Origin: Leifsonia aquatica
GTDB taxonomy: Bacteria; Actinomycetota; Actinomycetes; Actinomycetales; Microbacteriaceae
Direction: 5' to 3'
DNA: 64,000 nt
Assembly (NCBI RefSeq): GCF_014190775.1
Contig: NZ_JACHVP010000001.1
Coordinates: 496,001 to 560,000 of the forward strand
Each line of letters begins with the position of its first letter. Within the stretch, counting starts at the first letter, position 1. Positions 1 through 7,414 of this stretch are shown here, one piece after another. The position numbers and the translations under genes were made by a program. The notes under the pieces were generated by a model, which was not told the origin of the DNA, did not search any database, and saw nothing but the letters and a program-made list of their open reading frames with translations.

Positions 1-2
1 TC

Positions 3-176
3 GTGGAGTTCGTGTACTTCGCGTACACGCTCGGCACCTCCTTCGCCGCGTCGGACGTGGAGGTGCTGACCACCCGCCTGCGCTGGACCGTGCTCTGGCA
101 CTCGGTGCTGAGCTTCTTCTTCAACGGCCTCATCATCGTCCTGGCGCTCAACACGATCACCTCCTTCAACAAGTAG
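3..176 (+). CDS. C-terminal end of a DUF1345 family membrane protein (5' end outside window)
   Basis: An open frame enters from the left edge and stops at TAG 174-176. The visible 57 residues hold a motif typical of DUF1345 proteins: a [14 protein letters not shown] stretch, a short basic segment (TTRLRW), then a hydrophobic helix ending the protein ([18 protein letters not shown]). DUF1345 proteins are multi-pass membrane proteins of unknown function, usually a little over 200 residues, so most of the gene lies upstream. The next gene starts 48 bp downstream on the same strand. The family assignment rests on the C-terminal signature only. Confidence 0.75.
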   Translation: MEFVYFAYTLGTSFAASDVEVLTTRLRWTVLWHSVLSFFFNGLIIVLALNTITSFNK

Positions 177-224
177 GGTCCGCGCCGCGGGCGGTGCGGC
201 GGCGCAGGCTGGCAGGATGGTCGG

Positions 225-770
225 GTGAGCGCATCCATCCCGACCGTCCTGCTCGTCATCGACCTGCAGAAGGGGGTGCTGCCCGGCTGCTGGGACGCCG
301 ACGGCGTCGTCTCCCGCGCCGCGGGTCTCGTCGACCGCGCCCGCGCGGCGGGCACTCCGGTGGTCTGGGTGCAGCACGAGGCCGACGATCTGCCCGCCGG
401 CAGCGACGAATGGGCGTTCGCCGACGGGCTCGACCCGGTCGATGGCGAGACCGTCGTGCACAAGCGCTACCGCGACGCCTTCGCCGACACCGACCTCGAC
501 GAGGTGCTCGAGGGTCTCGACGCCGCCCGCCTGGTCGTCGCCGGCGCGCAGAGCGACTACTGCATCCGCACCACCACGCAGAGCGCGGCCGTGCGCGGCT
601 ACGACGTCACGTTGGTCGAGGACGCCCACACCACGACCGACGCCGAATGGGACGACGTCGAGATCGCGGGTCGGCAGATCGTCGCCCACACCAACCGCTA
701 CTTCTCCGGCCTGCGCTACCCCGACCAGCAGTTCGCGGTCGAGCGCGCCGCCGAGGTCGAGTTCGGGTAG
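225..770 (+). CDS. Isochorismatase-family cysteine hydrolase
   Basis: 181-residue protein with a GTG start. It has the isochorismatase-like fold: strand and catalytic Asp at VLLVIDLQ (D13), Lys80 in [10 protein letters not shown], and the nucleophile Cys113 in [11 protein letters not shown]. These form the Asp-Lys-Cys triad of the nicotinamidase/isochorismatase/cysteine-hydrolase superfamily. The length fits the single-domain members. Members cleave amides or vinyl ethers, and the substrate cannot be read from the sequence. The SDYC signature is found in many small actinobacterial hydrolases of unassigned substrate. It lies between a membrane protein gene and a lipoprotein gene, which gives no pathway clue. 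No signal peptide, so cytoplasmic. Confidence 0.85.
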   Translation: MSASIPTVLLVIDLQKGVLPGCWDADGVVSRAAGLVDRARAAGTPVVWVQHEADDLPAGSDEWAFADGLDPVDGETVVHKRYRDAFADTDLDEVLEGLDAARLVVAGAQSDYCIRTTTQSAAVRGYDVTLVEDAHTTTDAEWDDVEIAGRQIVAHTNRYFSGLRYPDQQFAVERAAEVEFG

Positions 771-808
771 TCGCCGCCGGGATGCGACCGCCGGGGGACG
801 GGGGAGGG

Positions 809-1381
809 ATGACGGGACGACGACGCGGTCGCGCCCGACTGCTCGCGGGCGCCGCGCTCGCGGGGACCGTCGTCGCGGCGCTCGCCGGGTGCGCGCCGGC
901 GCAGGACCGGCCGCAGTTCTGGTCGCCCTACGGACCGCCCGGGTTCCGCCAGCCGGGTGCGCCGCTGCCGTTCGTGCCGTCGCAGGCGCCGGAACCGCCG
1001 CCGGAGGTGGAGGGGGAGGCCGATCCCTCGCAGGGGAGGGTCGACCTGGTCGATCCCGATGTGCTCGTCACGCACACGTTCGTCCTCTCGGACGGGACGG
1101 CGGTGACCTGCACCCTCCAGCTGGCCGCGGCTCCGGACGGCGTCGTCGATGACGGCGGCGCGGCGGCCGGGCTCGCCACGGAGGCGCTCCGGACGACCGA
1201 CTGGGGGACGGTCATCTCCGCCCCGAGCGAGCTGCCTCCGTTCACACCGGAGCAGGCGTCGGCCGGGCAGTCCGAGGCGTACCAGCGGTCGGATGAGGCA
1301 CTCCGCCGCATCGTCATCGAGCTCTTCGACCGCATCGAGACGGGCGGCTTCTCCGTGATGGGGCAGAGCTCCTGCGGCTGA
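809..1381 (+). CDS. Predicted lipoprotein, function unknown
   Basis: 190 residues from the ATG at 809, which has a purine-rich GGGGAGGG just upstream. An Arg-rich n-region and hydrophobic helix end in a lipobox (LAGC, Cys28), so the product should be a diacylglycerol-anchored lipoprotein on the outer face of the membrane. A proline-rich linker follows (roughly residues 35-65), then a small domain with two further Cys (TVTCTLQ and the C-terminal QSSCG) that could form a disulfide. I recognise no family. It ends 132 bp before the convergent hpaD gene, and the gap holds several short palindromes. Confidence 0.75.
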   Translation: MTGRRRGRARLLAGAALAGTVVAALAGCAPAQDRPQFWSPYGPPGFRQPGAPLPFVPSQAPEPPPEVEGEADPSQGRVDLVDPDVLVTHTFVLSDGTAVTCTLQLAAAPDGVVDDGGAAAGLATEALRTTDWGTVISAPSELPPFTPEQASAGQSEAYQRSDEALRRIVIELFDRIETGGFSVMGQSSCG

Positions 1382-1391
1382 CTCCGGAGAA

Positions 1392-1489
1392 CCGGATATC
1401 CGGAGATACGGCGATCTGGTCCGACGCGCCGCCCGAAACGCCGGAACTCCGGAGGTCCGCGCCGTCAGGGGCGGGAACTCCGGAGTTCC
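1392..1489. repeat. Cluster of CCGGA-type palindromes in a convergent intergenic gap
   Basis: Between the lipoprotein gene (+) and hpaD (-) lie a perfect 12-bp palindrome, CCGGATATCCGG (1392-1403), and a perfect 16-bp palindrome, GGAACTCCGGAGTTCC (1474-1489). Further partial copies of CCGGAACTCCGGAGG sit between them (about 1441-1456). The two genes converge here, so the palindromes may act in bidirectional termination, but no T-tract follows them. They could equally be protein sites or a local repeat family. Confidence 0.5.
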
Positions 1490-1513
1490 GGGGTCGAGCG
1501 GTGGGAGGCCGAG

Positions 1514-2608
1514 CTAGACCTGCGCGCCGAGCTTGAAGCCCTTCTCCTCGTCGCCCGCGCGGGTGTACGAGAAGCCGTCGGCGCCGATGGTGACCTCCAT
1601 CTCGGAGTCGTCGGTGCGGGTGACGAGCGGCTGGGGATTGCCGTCGAGGTCGAGCACCAGGGAGGCCTCCGTGTACCAGGAGGGCACGACGGGGTTGCCC
1701 CACCAGTCGCGGCGCTGGTTGTCGTGCACGTCCCAGGTGACGACCGGGTTGTCGGGATCGCCGGTGTAGTAGTCCTGGGTGTAGATCTCGACGCGGTGGC
1801 CGTCGGGGTCGCGCAGGTAGAGGTAGAAGGCGTTCGAGACGCCGTGGCGGCCGGGGCCGCGCTCGATGCGGTCCGAGAGGCGCAGGGCGCCGAGCTTGTC
1901 GCAGATGGCGATGATGTTGTGCTTCTCGTGCGTGGCGAACGCGACGTGGTGCATGCGCGGGCCGTCGCCGCCGGTCATGGCGGTGTCGTGCACGGTCGGC
2001 TTGCGGCGCATCCACGCGGCGTACGTGGTGCCCTCCTCGTCCTGGATGTCCTCGGTCACGCGGAAGCCGAGGTCCTCCATGTACGCGACGGCGCGGGGGA
2101 CGTCCGGGGTGACCTGGTTGAAGTGGTCGAGGCGGACGAGCGCGCCGGGCGTGTAGAGGTCGTAGCGCCAGGCGAGCCGCTCGACGTGCTGCACGTCGTA
2201 GAAGAACTCGTAGGGGAAGCCGAGCGGGTCCTCCACGCGCACGCTGTCGCCGATGCCCTTCGTGAAGCCCTCGGACCGGCGCTCGATGCGGCAGCCGAGC
2301 TCGGAGTAGAACGCGACGGCGCGGTCCAGGTCCTCCGGGGTGCGCACGCGGTACGAGAAGGCGGCGACGGCGGCGACCGGGCCCTTGCGCAGCACGAGGT
2401 TGTGGTGGATGAACTCCTCGAAGCTGCGCAGGTAGACGGCGTTCTCGTCCTCCTCCGTCACGACCAGGTCGAGCACGTCGACGTAGAAGTCGCGGCTGGC
2501 CTGCAGGTCGGTGACGACCAGCTCCATGTAGGCGCAGCGCAGGATGTCCGGCGGGGCGGCCTGCGGGGTCGGGATGCGGTTCGCGGGAGCGGGGATGGGG
2601 CTGCTCAT
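1514..2608 (-). CDS. hpaD: 3,4-dihydroxyphenylacetate (homoprotocatechuate) 2,3-dioxygenase
   Basis: 364 residues. This extradiol ring-cleavage dioxygenase opens homoprotocatechuate to 5-carboxymethyl-2-hydroxymuconic semialdehyde. Length and sequence match the type I vicinal-oxygen-chelate enzymes of Gram-positive bacteria (Brevibacterium fuscum HPCD, Arthrobacter MndD). Taking the published B. fuscum residues and a constant offset of 7, every key residue is present: metal ligands H162, H221 and E274, and second-sphere N164, H207, R250 and Y264. The enzyme therefore looks fully active, with Fe(II) or Mn(II). The start is the ATG at 2608, 35 bp after the stop of hpaE. Last gene of the minus-strand hpaG-gntR-hpaE-hpaD unit. 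Confidence 0.95.
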   Translation of the reverse strand: MSSPIPAPANRIPTPQAAPPDILRCAYMELVVTDLQASRDFYVDVLDLVVTEEDENAVYLRSFEEFIHHNLVLRKGPVAAVAAFSYRVRTPEDLDRAVAFYSELGCRIERRSEGFTKGIGDSVRVEDPLGFPYEFFYDVQHVERLAWRYDLYTPGALVRLDHFNQVTPDVPRAVAYMEDLGFRVTEDIQDEEGTTYAAWMRRKPTVHDTAMTGGDGPRMHHVAFATHEKHNIIAICDKLGALRLSDRIERGPGRHGVSNAFYLYLRDPDGHRVEIYTQDYYTGDPDNPVVTWDVHDNQRRDWWGNPVVPSWYTEASLVLDLDGNPQPLVTRTDDSEMEVTIGADGFSYTRAGDEEKGFKLGAQV

Positions 2609-2643
2609 GGTGGTTCTTTCTCTTCGTCGAGTGGATGCGTGGG

Positions 2644-4140
2644 TCAGTGGGCGCCGAACGTGGGCGTCTGCACCGGGCCGAGCGTGATGTGGACGGCCTG
2701 CTGGTCGGTGTAGAAGTCGATGGAGCGGTAGCCGCCCTCGTGGCCGAGCCCGGAGGCCTTCACGCCGCCGAACGGGGTGCGCAGGTCGCGGACGTTGTGC
2801 GAGTTGAGCCACACCATCCCGGCCTCCACGTTCTGCGAGAAGGTGTGCGCGCGCTCGAGGTCGTTGGTCCAGATGTAGGCGGCGAGGCCGTAGCGCACGC
2901 CGTTGGCGAGCTCCAGTGCCTCCTTGTCGGAGTCGAACGGGGTGATGGCGACGACGGGGCCGAAGATCTCCTCCTGGAAGATGCGGGCGTCCGGCTTCAC
3001 GTCGGCGAACACGGTCGGGGCGACGTAGTTGCCGTGGTCGAGGCCCTCCGGGCGGCCGCCGCCGGCGAGGAGCCGGCCCTCCTGCTTGCCGAGCTCGACG
3101 TAGCTCATCACCTTGTCGTAGTGCTCGGGGTGCACGAGCGCGCCGACCTCGGTCTTCGGGTCGTGCGGGTCGCCGACGACGATGTTCTTCGCGCGGGCGG
3201 CGTAGCGCTCGCAGAATTCGTCGTACACGGCGCGCTCGACGAGGATGCGGGAGCCGGCGGTGCAGCGCTCGCCGTTCAGCGAGAAGACGCCGAACAGGGT
3301 GGAATCGATGGCGGCGTCCAGATCGGCGTCGGCGAACACGACGGCGGGGGACTTGCCGCCCAGCTCCATCGAGAGGCCCTTGAGGAAGGGGGCGGCGTTG
3401 CCGAAGATGAGCTGGCCGGTGCGGCTCTCGCCGGTGAACGAGATGAGCGGCACGTCCGGGTGCTTCACCAGGGCGTCGCCTGCCTCCTCGCCGAGGCCGT
3501 TGACCAGGTTGAACACGCCGTCGGGCAGGCCGGCGTCGCGGAAGATCTCGGCCCACAGGCTCGCCGACAGCGGGGTGAACTCGGCGGGCTTGAGCACGAC
3601 GGTGTTGCCGGTCGCGAGCGCCGGCGCGAGCTTCCAGCTCTCCAGCATGAAGGGCGTGTTCCACGGCGTGATGAGCCCGGCGACGCCGATCGGCTTGCGG
3701 TTCACGTAGTTGAGCTGGCTGCCCGGCACCTTGTACGCGTCGTCGCGCTGGGCCACGATCAGGTCGGCGAAGAAGCGGAAGTTCTCGGCCGCGCGCCGCG
3801 CCTGGCCGAGGGCCTGGGTGATCGGGAGGCCGGTGTCGAAGGTCTCGAGCTCGGCGAGCCGCGCATCCTGCGCCTCCACGGCGTCGGAGATGCGGTTCAG
3901 CACGCGGGCGCGCTCGCGGGGCTTCATGCGCGGCCAGGGGCCGTCGGTGAACGCGCGGCGGGCGGCGGCGACGGCGAGGTCGATGTCCTCCTTCTGACCC
4001 GCGGCGGCGGTGACGTAGGTCTCGTTGGACACCGGGTCGAGCACGTCGAACGTCTTTCCCGAGACGCTGTCGACGAACTGTCCGTCGATGAAGTGCTGGA
4101 TCTTCCCGGGAAGGTTCTCGGGGACGTAGTGCTGCGCCAT
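2644..4140 (-). CDS. hpaE: 5-carboxymethyl-2-hydroxymuconate semialdehyde dehydrogenase
   Basis: 498 residues, the usual length of the aldehyde dehydrogenase superfamily. It oxidises the ring-cleavage semialdehyde made by HpaD to 5-carboxymethyl-2-hydroxymuconate using NAD+. Visible motifs: TPWNTPF (N161), the Rossmann-type FTGESRTG loop (236-242), general base Glu259 in MELGGKSP, and nucleophile Cys293 in NGERCTAGSR. The opening IQHFIDGQFVDS is also typical of HpaE. The gene lies between gntR (28 bp upstream) and hpaD, in one minus-strand unit, which supports the specific name over a generic dehydrogenase. Confidence 0.93.
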   Translation of the reverse strand: MAQHYVPENLPGKIQHFIDGQFVDSVSGKTFDVLDPVSNETYVTAAAGQKEDIDLAVAAARRAFTDGPWPRMKPRERARVLNRISDAVEAQDARLAELETFDTGLPITQALGQARRAAENFRFFADLIVAQRDDAYKVPGSQLNYVNRKPIGVAGLITPWNTPFMLESWKLAPALATGNTVVLKPAEFTPLSASLWAEIFRDAGLPDGVFNLVNGLGEEAGDALVKHPDVPLISFTGESRTGQLIFGNAAPFLKGLSMELGGKSPAVVFADADLDAAIDSTLFGVFSLNGERCTAGSRILVERAVYDEFCERYAARAKNIVVGDPHDPKTEVGALVHPEHYDKVMSYVELGKQEGRLLAGGGRPEGLDHGNYVAPTVFADVKPDARIFQEEIFGPVVAITPFDSDKEALELANGVRYGLAAYIWTNDLERAHTFSQNVEAGMVWLNSHNVRDLRTPFGGVKASGLGHEGGYRSIDFYTDQQAVHITLGPVQTPTFGAH

Positions 4141-4168
4141 GCGCGTGCTCTCCTTCAGGGTGGGGTGG

Positions 4169-4858
4169 TCAGTGGGTGTGCTTGTGCTCGCTCTGGTACG
4201 CCTGGAAGGCGTCCAGGGTCGCCAGGCGGTGGCGCCGGGCGGCGAGCTCGATCTCGAGCGGGTCGGCGCCGCTCTCGATCAGGGTCAGGATCTGCTCGTG
4301 CTCGTCCACCGACTCGCGGGCGCGGCCGGGCACGAAGCCGAAGGTGGAGTCGCGCAGCACGGTCAGGCGGTTCCAGCCGCGGTGCACCAGGTCGAGGATG
4401 TGCGGGTTGGGGCACTCCTCGAACAGCACCGAGTGGAAGCTCTGGTTGAGCTGGGTGAAGCGGTGCGGGACGAAGTGGTCGAGGCTGGCGATCATCTCGG
4501 CGTTGACCGCGCGCGCCCGCTCGATGTGGTCGGCCGTGAGCAGCGGAGCGGAGAGCTGGGTCGCCGCCCCCTCCACGAGCGCGAGAGTCTGCATCGTGTA
4601 GGCGTACTCGGTGTCCTGCAGCAGGGCGACCTGGGCGCCGACGTTCTTCTCGAACGTGACGAGGCCCTCCGCCTCCAGCCGCCGGATCGCCTCGCGCACG
4701 GGGACGACGCTGATGTCGAGCTCGCCGGCGATCTGCCCGAGCACGAGCCGGAAGCCGGAGACGTAGCGGCCGTCGTCGATGCGCGCGCGGAGGAACTCGT
4801 AGGCGAGCTGCGACTTGCTCGGCGCTGTGGCTGCGGGCCTCACCGCTGCGTCAGCCAT
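4169..4858 (-). CDS. GntR/FCD transcription regulator of the hpa cluster
   Basis: 229 residues. The N-terminal winged helix spans about residues 15-80 (recognition-helix segment ISVVPVREAIRRLEAEGLV). An all-helical FCD ligand domain follows (about 90-220), with spaced His and Asp residues (VPHRFTQLNQSFH, DEHEQI, RRHRLA) of the kind that bind metal plus a carboxylate effector. The start codon overlaps the end of hpaG by 19 bp, so the two are translationally coupled. Two near-identical GTATA-centred sites, in front of hpaG and of hpaH, resemble FCD-type operators. The simplest reading is a repressor released by a pathway intermediate. Confidence 0.88.
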   Translation of the reverse strand: MADAAVRPAATAPSKSQLAYEFLRARIDDGRYVSGFRLVLGQIAGELDISVVPVREAIRRLEAEGLVTFEKNVGAQVALLQDTEYAYTMQTLALVEGAATQLSAPLLTADHIERARAVNAEMIASLDHFVPHRFTQLNQSFHSVLFEECPNPHILDLVHRGWNRLTVLRDSTFGFVPGRARESVDEHEQILTLIESGADPLEIELAARRHRLATLDAFQAYQSEHKHTH

Positions 4859-6282
4859 GCGCGGTACCGTTCCTTCCACTCCGCGTTCATCGGGAACAGG
4901 CCGTCCGCCGGGTGCCCGGCCGCGACCTGCTCGGCGATGTACTCCTCCTCGCGCTCCTGCTCGATCGCGTCGGCGACGACCTCGGCCACGAGCGCGGGAG
5001 GGATGACGATCAGGCCGTCCGCGTCGCCCACGATCACGTCGCCCGGCTGCACGGCCGCGCCGCCGCAGGCGATCGTGACGTCGGCCTCCCACGGCACGTG
5101 CTTGCGGCCGAGGACGGCCGGGTGCGGGCCGCCGTGATAGGTCGGGATGTCGAGGGCGGCGACCACCGCGAGATCGCGCACGCCGCCGTCGGTGACGATG
5201 CCGGCCGCGCCGTTCACCTGGGCGCGCAGGGCCAGCACGTCGCCGACGGTCCCGCTGCCACGCTCGCCGCGGGCCTCGATGACGAGCACCTCGCCCGAGC
5301 CGACCGCGTCGAAGGCGCGCTTCTGGGCGTTGTAGCCGCCGCCGTGGCTCGCGAAGAGGTCCTCGCGGTTCGGGATGTAGCGGAGCGTCTTCGCCGTGCC
5401 CACCAGCCGGGCGTCGGGCCGGGTCGAGGCCAGGCCGTCGATGGAGACGTTGTTCAGGCCGCGCTTGCGCAGCTGGGAGCTGAGGGTCGCGGTCGCGACG
5501 CTCGCGAGCGCGGCGCGCAGGTCGTCGGTCAGCACGAACGGCGGTTCAGCCGGCGTCGGGGGCGTGCCCCACGCCTCCGCGCGCTGGTGGTCGTCGACGC
5601 TGGGCTTGGTGCCGAAGTCGCCGAACGGGACGCGGCCCTCGGTGATCCGGGTGACGAGTCGGCCGCTGGTCGGGGCTCCCGGAGCGTTCGGCGCATCCAC
5701 CTCCACCTCGACGGTGTCGCCGGGCTGCGTGACCGACGAGCCGGCGGGGGTGCCGGTGAGGATGACGTCGCCCGGCTCCAGCGTCATCAGCTGGGAGAGG
5801 TCGGCGACGAGTCGGCCGAACGGGAAGAGCAGATCGTCGGTGGTGCCCTCCTGCACGAGCTCACCGTTGAGCCAGGTGCGCACGCGGAGCGCGTCGGGGT
5901 CGACGCCGGCCGCCGGGATGACATCCGGGCCGAGCGGCGTGAAGCCGTCGCCGCCCTTGGATCGCACGTTCGATCCCTTGTCGGCCGCGCGGAGGTCGTA
6001 CAGGCCGAAGTCGTTCGCCGCGGTGACGCCGGAGACGGCGGCCCAGCCGTCCTCGGGGGAGACCCGGCGGGCGGTGCTGCCGATGATCAGCGCGATCTCG
6101 CCCTCGAAGGCGAGCAGCTCGGTGCCTGCAGGGCGCTCCAGCTCGCCGCCGGTCGCGGCGACGGAGGACGCGGGCTTGAAGAAGTACGAGGGCTGGGCCG
6201 GGGTGCGCCCGCGCTGGGCGGCGCGCGACCGGTAGTTCAGGTGCACCGCGATGATCTTGCCGGGGCGGGCGAGCTGGCTCAC
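4840..6282 (-). CDS. hpaG: Fusion protein: FAH-fold HpaG isomerase/decarboxylase plus RraA/HMG-aldolase-like domain
   Basis: 480 residues with two domains. Residues 1-220 are a fumarylacetoacetate-hydrolase fold with the metal motif FEGE (E60, E62), Asp91 in NDFGLYDLR and the TGTPAG loop (176-181). This is the fold of HpaG, which decarboxylates and isomerises the acyclic acid made after HpaE. Residues about 250-445 match the RraA/4-hydroxy-4-methyl-2-oxoglutarate aldolase fold and contain its exact D-x20-R-D signature (D348, R369, D370). Enterobacterial HpaG carries two FAH domains, so here the second is replaced by an unrelated Mg-dependent enolising domain. No separate hpaF isomerase is seen nearby. 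First gene of its unit; an operator-like site lies about 75 bp upstream. Confidence 0.87.
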   Translation of the reverse strand: MSQLARPGKIIAVHLNYRSRAAQRGRTPAQPSYFFKPASSVAATGGELERPAGTELLAFEGEIALIIGSTARRVSPEDGWAAVSGVTAANDFGLYDLRAADKGSNVRSKGGDGFTPLGPDVIPAAGVDPDALRVRTWLNGELVQEGTTDDLLFPFGRLVADLSQLMTLEPGDVILTGTPAGSSVTQPGDTVEVEVDAPNAPGAPTSGRLVTRITEGRVPFGDFGTKPSVDDHQRAEAWGTPPTPAEPPFVLTDDLRAALASVATATLSSQLRKRGLNNVSIDGLASTRPDARLVGTAKTLRYIPNREDLFASHGGGYNAQKRAFDAVGSGEVLVIEARGERGSGTVGDVLALRAQVNGAAGIVTDGGVRDLAVVAALDIPTYHGGPHPAVLGRKHVPWEADVTIACGGAAVQPGDVIVGDADGLIVIPPALVAEVVADAIEQEREEEYIAEQVAAGHPADGLFPMNAEWKERYRAWLTQR

Positions 6283-6355
6283 GGGGTGGTTCTCCTCGTC
6301 GTCGGGGATGGTGGTGCGGGTGGGTGCCGCTGCATGCGGCCCAGACCGTATTCGA

Positions 6356-6370
6356 GATTGTATACGATCC
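6356..6370 (-). promoter_or_regulatory. Putative GntR/FCD operator and -10 region of hpaG
   Basis: Read on the minus strand, this site contains GGATCGTATACAATC. It shares the 10-mer GGATCGTATA with the site in front of hpaH (8231-8248). The GTATAC core is typical of FCD-subfamily operators, and TATACAAT could also serve as the -10 element, so a bound regulator would block hpaG transcription. Confidence 0.55.
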
Positions 6371-6470
6371 GCGGAAGTCGTTCAAGGATGAGTGTGGGGA
6401 AGGGAGGGGATTCGGGCTCGGCCCAGGCCGGACAGCGGGGTGCGGAGGAGATCGGGGGAGCGGGGGCCGC

Positions 6471-6598
6471 GATCTCCTCCGTTGCCGACGCGGCGCGCAC
6501 ATGCGGGCAGCGGAGGAGGTGCGGGCCGTTTCACGCAGGAACTCCTCCCGAGCCTGCGCTGCGAGCCGACCACGAGCGGATCTCCTCCGTTGCCGACG
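6471..6598. repeat. Pair of 20-bp direct repeats (GATCTCCTCCGTTGCCGACG)
   Basis: The 20-mer occurs exactly at 6471-6490 and again at 6579-6598, where the second copy ends next to the hpaI stop codon. Shorter inverted pieces (GGAGGAGATC at about 6444-6453) lie upstream. Function unknown; a small dispersed repeat or a structured 3' untranslated region of hpaHI are both possible. Confidence 0.6.
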
Positions 6599-7414
6599 TC
6601 AGTAGCTCGCGGGAGCCGTGCCGTCGGAGCCGGCGTCCGGCACGAACCGTTCGGCGAGGGTCTCCGAGGCACGCGCCAGCAACGTGACGTCCGAGCCGAC
6701 GAGCAGATAGGCGGCGCCCGCCGCGGCGTAGCGATCGGCGGTGGCGGGGTCGAACGCGTTGACGCCGACCGGGGTGCCCGCTGCGCGGCCGGCGGCGATG
6801 ACGGACTCGACGGCCGCCACCACGTCGGGGTGGTTCTGCTGGCCGAGCAGGCCCATGGATGCGGCGAGGTCGGCGGGACCGACGAGGAGCGCATCCACCC
6901 CCTCCACCGCGGCGATGTCCGCGGCGACCGCGACGGCTTCGGCGGTCTCGATCTGGACCGTGAGCGAGACGAGGTCGTTCGCGCGGGCCAGATAGTCCGG
7001 GATGCGGCTCCACCGCGACGACCGCGCCAGCGCGCTGCCGACCCCGCGCACCCCGTGGGGCGGGTAGCGGACGGCGCGGACCATCGCGGCCGCCTGGTCG
7101 GCGGTGTCGACCATCGGCACGAGGATGTTCTGCGCGCCGAGGTCGAGCAGCTGCTTCAGGATGACGGGGTCGCCGATCGGGGCCCGCACCACCGGGGCGA
7201 CCGGGTAGGCGGCGACGGCCTGCAGGATGGCGAGCACGGACTCCAGCCCGATGGGGGAGTGCTCGCCGTCGATCACGACGATGTCGGTGCCGCTGCCGGC
7301 GACGATCTCGGCGACCAGCGGGCTGCCGGAGCACACCCACTGCCCGTACTGGACGCGGTCGGCGGCCCCCAACCGGTCGGCGAAGGTCGGGGTGGCGGTC
7401 AGACGAATCGGCAT
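6599..7414 (-). CDS. hpaI: 4-hydroxy-2-oxoheptanedioate aldolase
   Basis: 271 residues. A class II (metal-dependent) aldolase of the HpaI/citrate-lyase-beta fold that splits 4-hydroxy-2-oxoheptane-1,7-dioate into pyruvate and succinic semialdehyde, the last step of the pathway. Catalytic residues of E. coli HpaI (H45, R70, E149, D175) align with H52, R77, E156 and D182 at a constant offset of 7. The motifs are DGEHSPIG, VVRAPIGDP, QIETAEAV and VGPADLAASMG. It overlaps the end of hpaH by 16 bp, so translation is coupled. The 3' end abuts a direct-repeat copy. Confidence 0.93.
   Translation of the reverse strand: MPIRLTATPTFADRLGAADRVQYGQWVCSGSPLVAEIVAGSGTDIVVIDGEHSPIGLESVLAILQAVAAYPVAPVVRAPIGDPVILKQLLDLGAQNILVPMVDTADQAAAMVRAVRYPPHGVRGVGSALARSSRWSRIPDYLARANDLVSLTVQIETAEAVAVAADIAAVEGVDALLVGPADLAASMGLLGQQNHPDVVAAVESVIAAGRAAGTPVGVNAFDPATADRYAAAGAAYLLVGSDVTLLARASETLAERFVPDAGSDGTAPASY

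Larger units (their letters stand above)
6283..6598. other. 316-bp gap between hpaG and hpaI: operator plus short repeats, no gene
   Basis: No credible coding frame is seen. The part nearest hpaG holds an AT-rich promoter/operator (6350-6375). The rest carries the direct repeat listed separately and several GGAGGAG(A/G)T/ATCTCCTCC elements in both orientations (near 6442-6451, 6471-6480, 6510-6518 and 6580-6588) that could fold with one another. Confidence 0.6.

Noticed and set aside
194-1381. A long frame that would fuse an Arg-rich 205-residue N-terminus to the lipoprotein
   Set aside because: The N-terminal part is the shifted frame of the isochorismatase-like gene; its Arg/Gly-only composition is typical of an antisense or off-frame shadow in high-GC DNA. 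The lipoprotein has its own ATG, ribosome site and signal peptide at 809.
2635-4449. Long plus-strand frame (about 600 residues) opposite hpaE
   Set aside because: It is the complement of the hpaE and gntR coding sequence, has a Val/Ala/Gly/Glu/Asp-biased composition and shows no domain. hpaE on the other strand has all dehydrogenase motifs.
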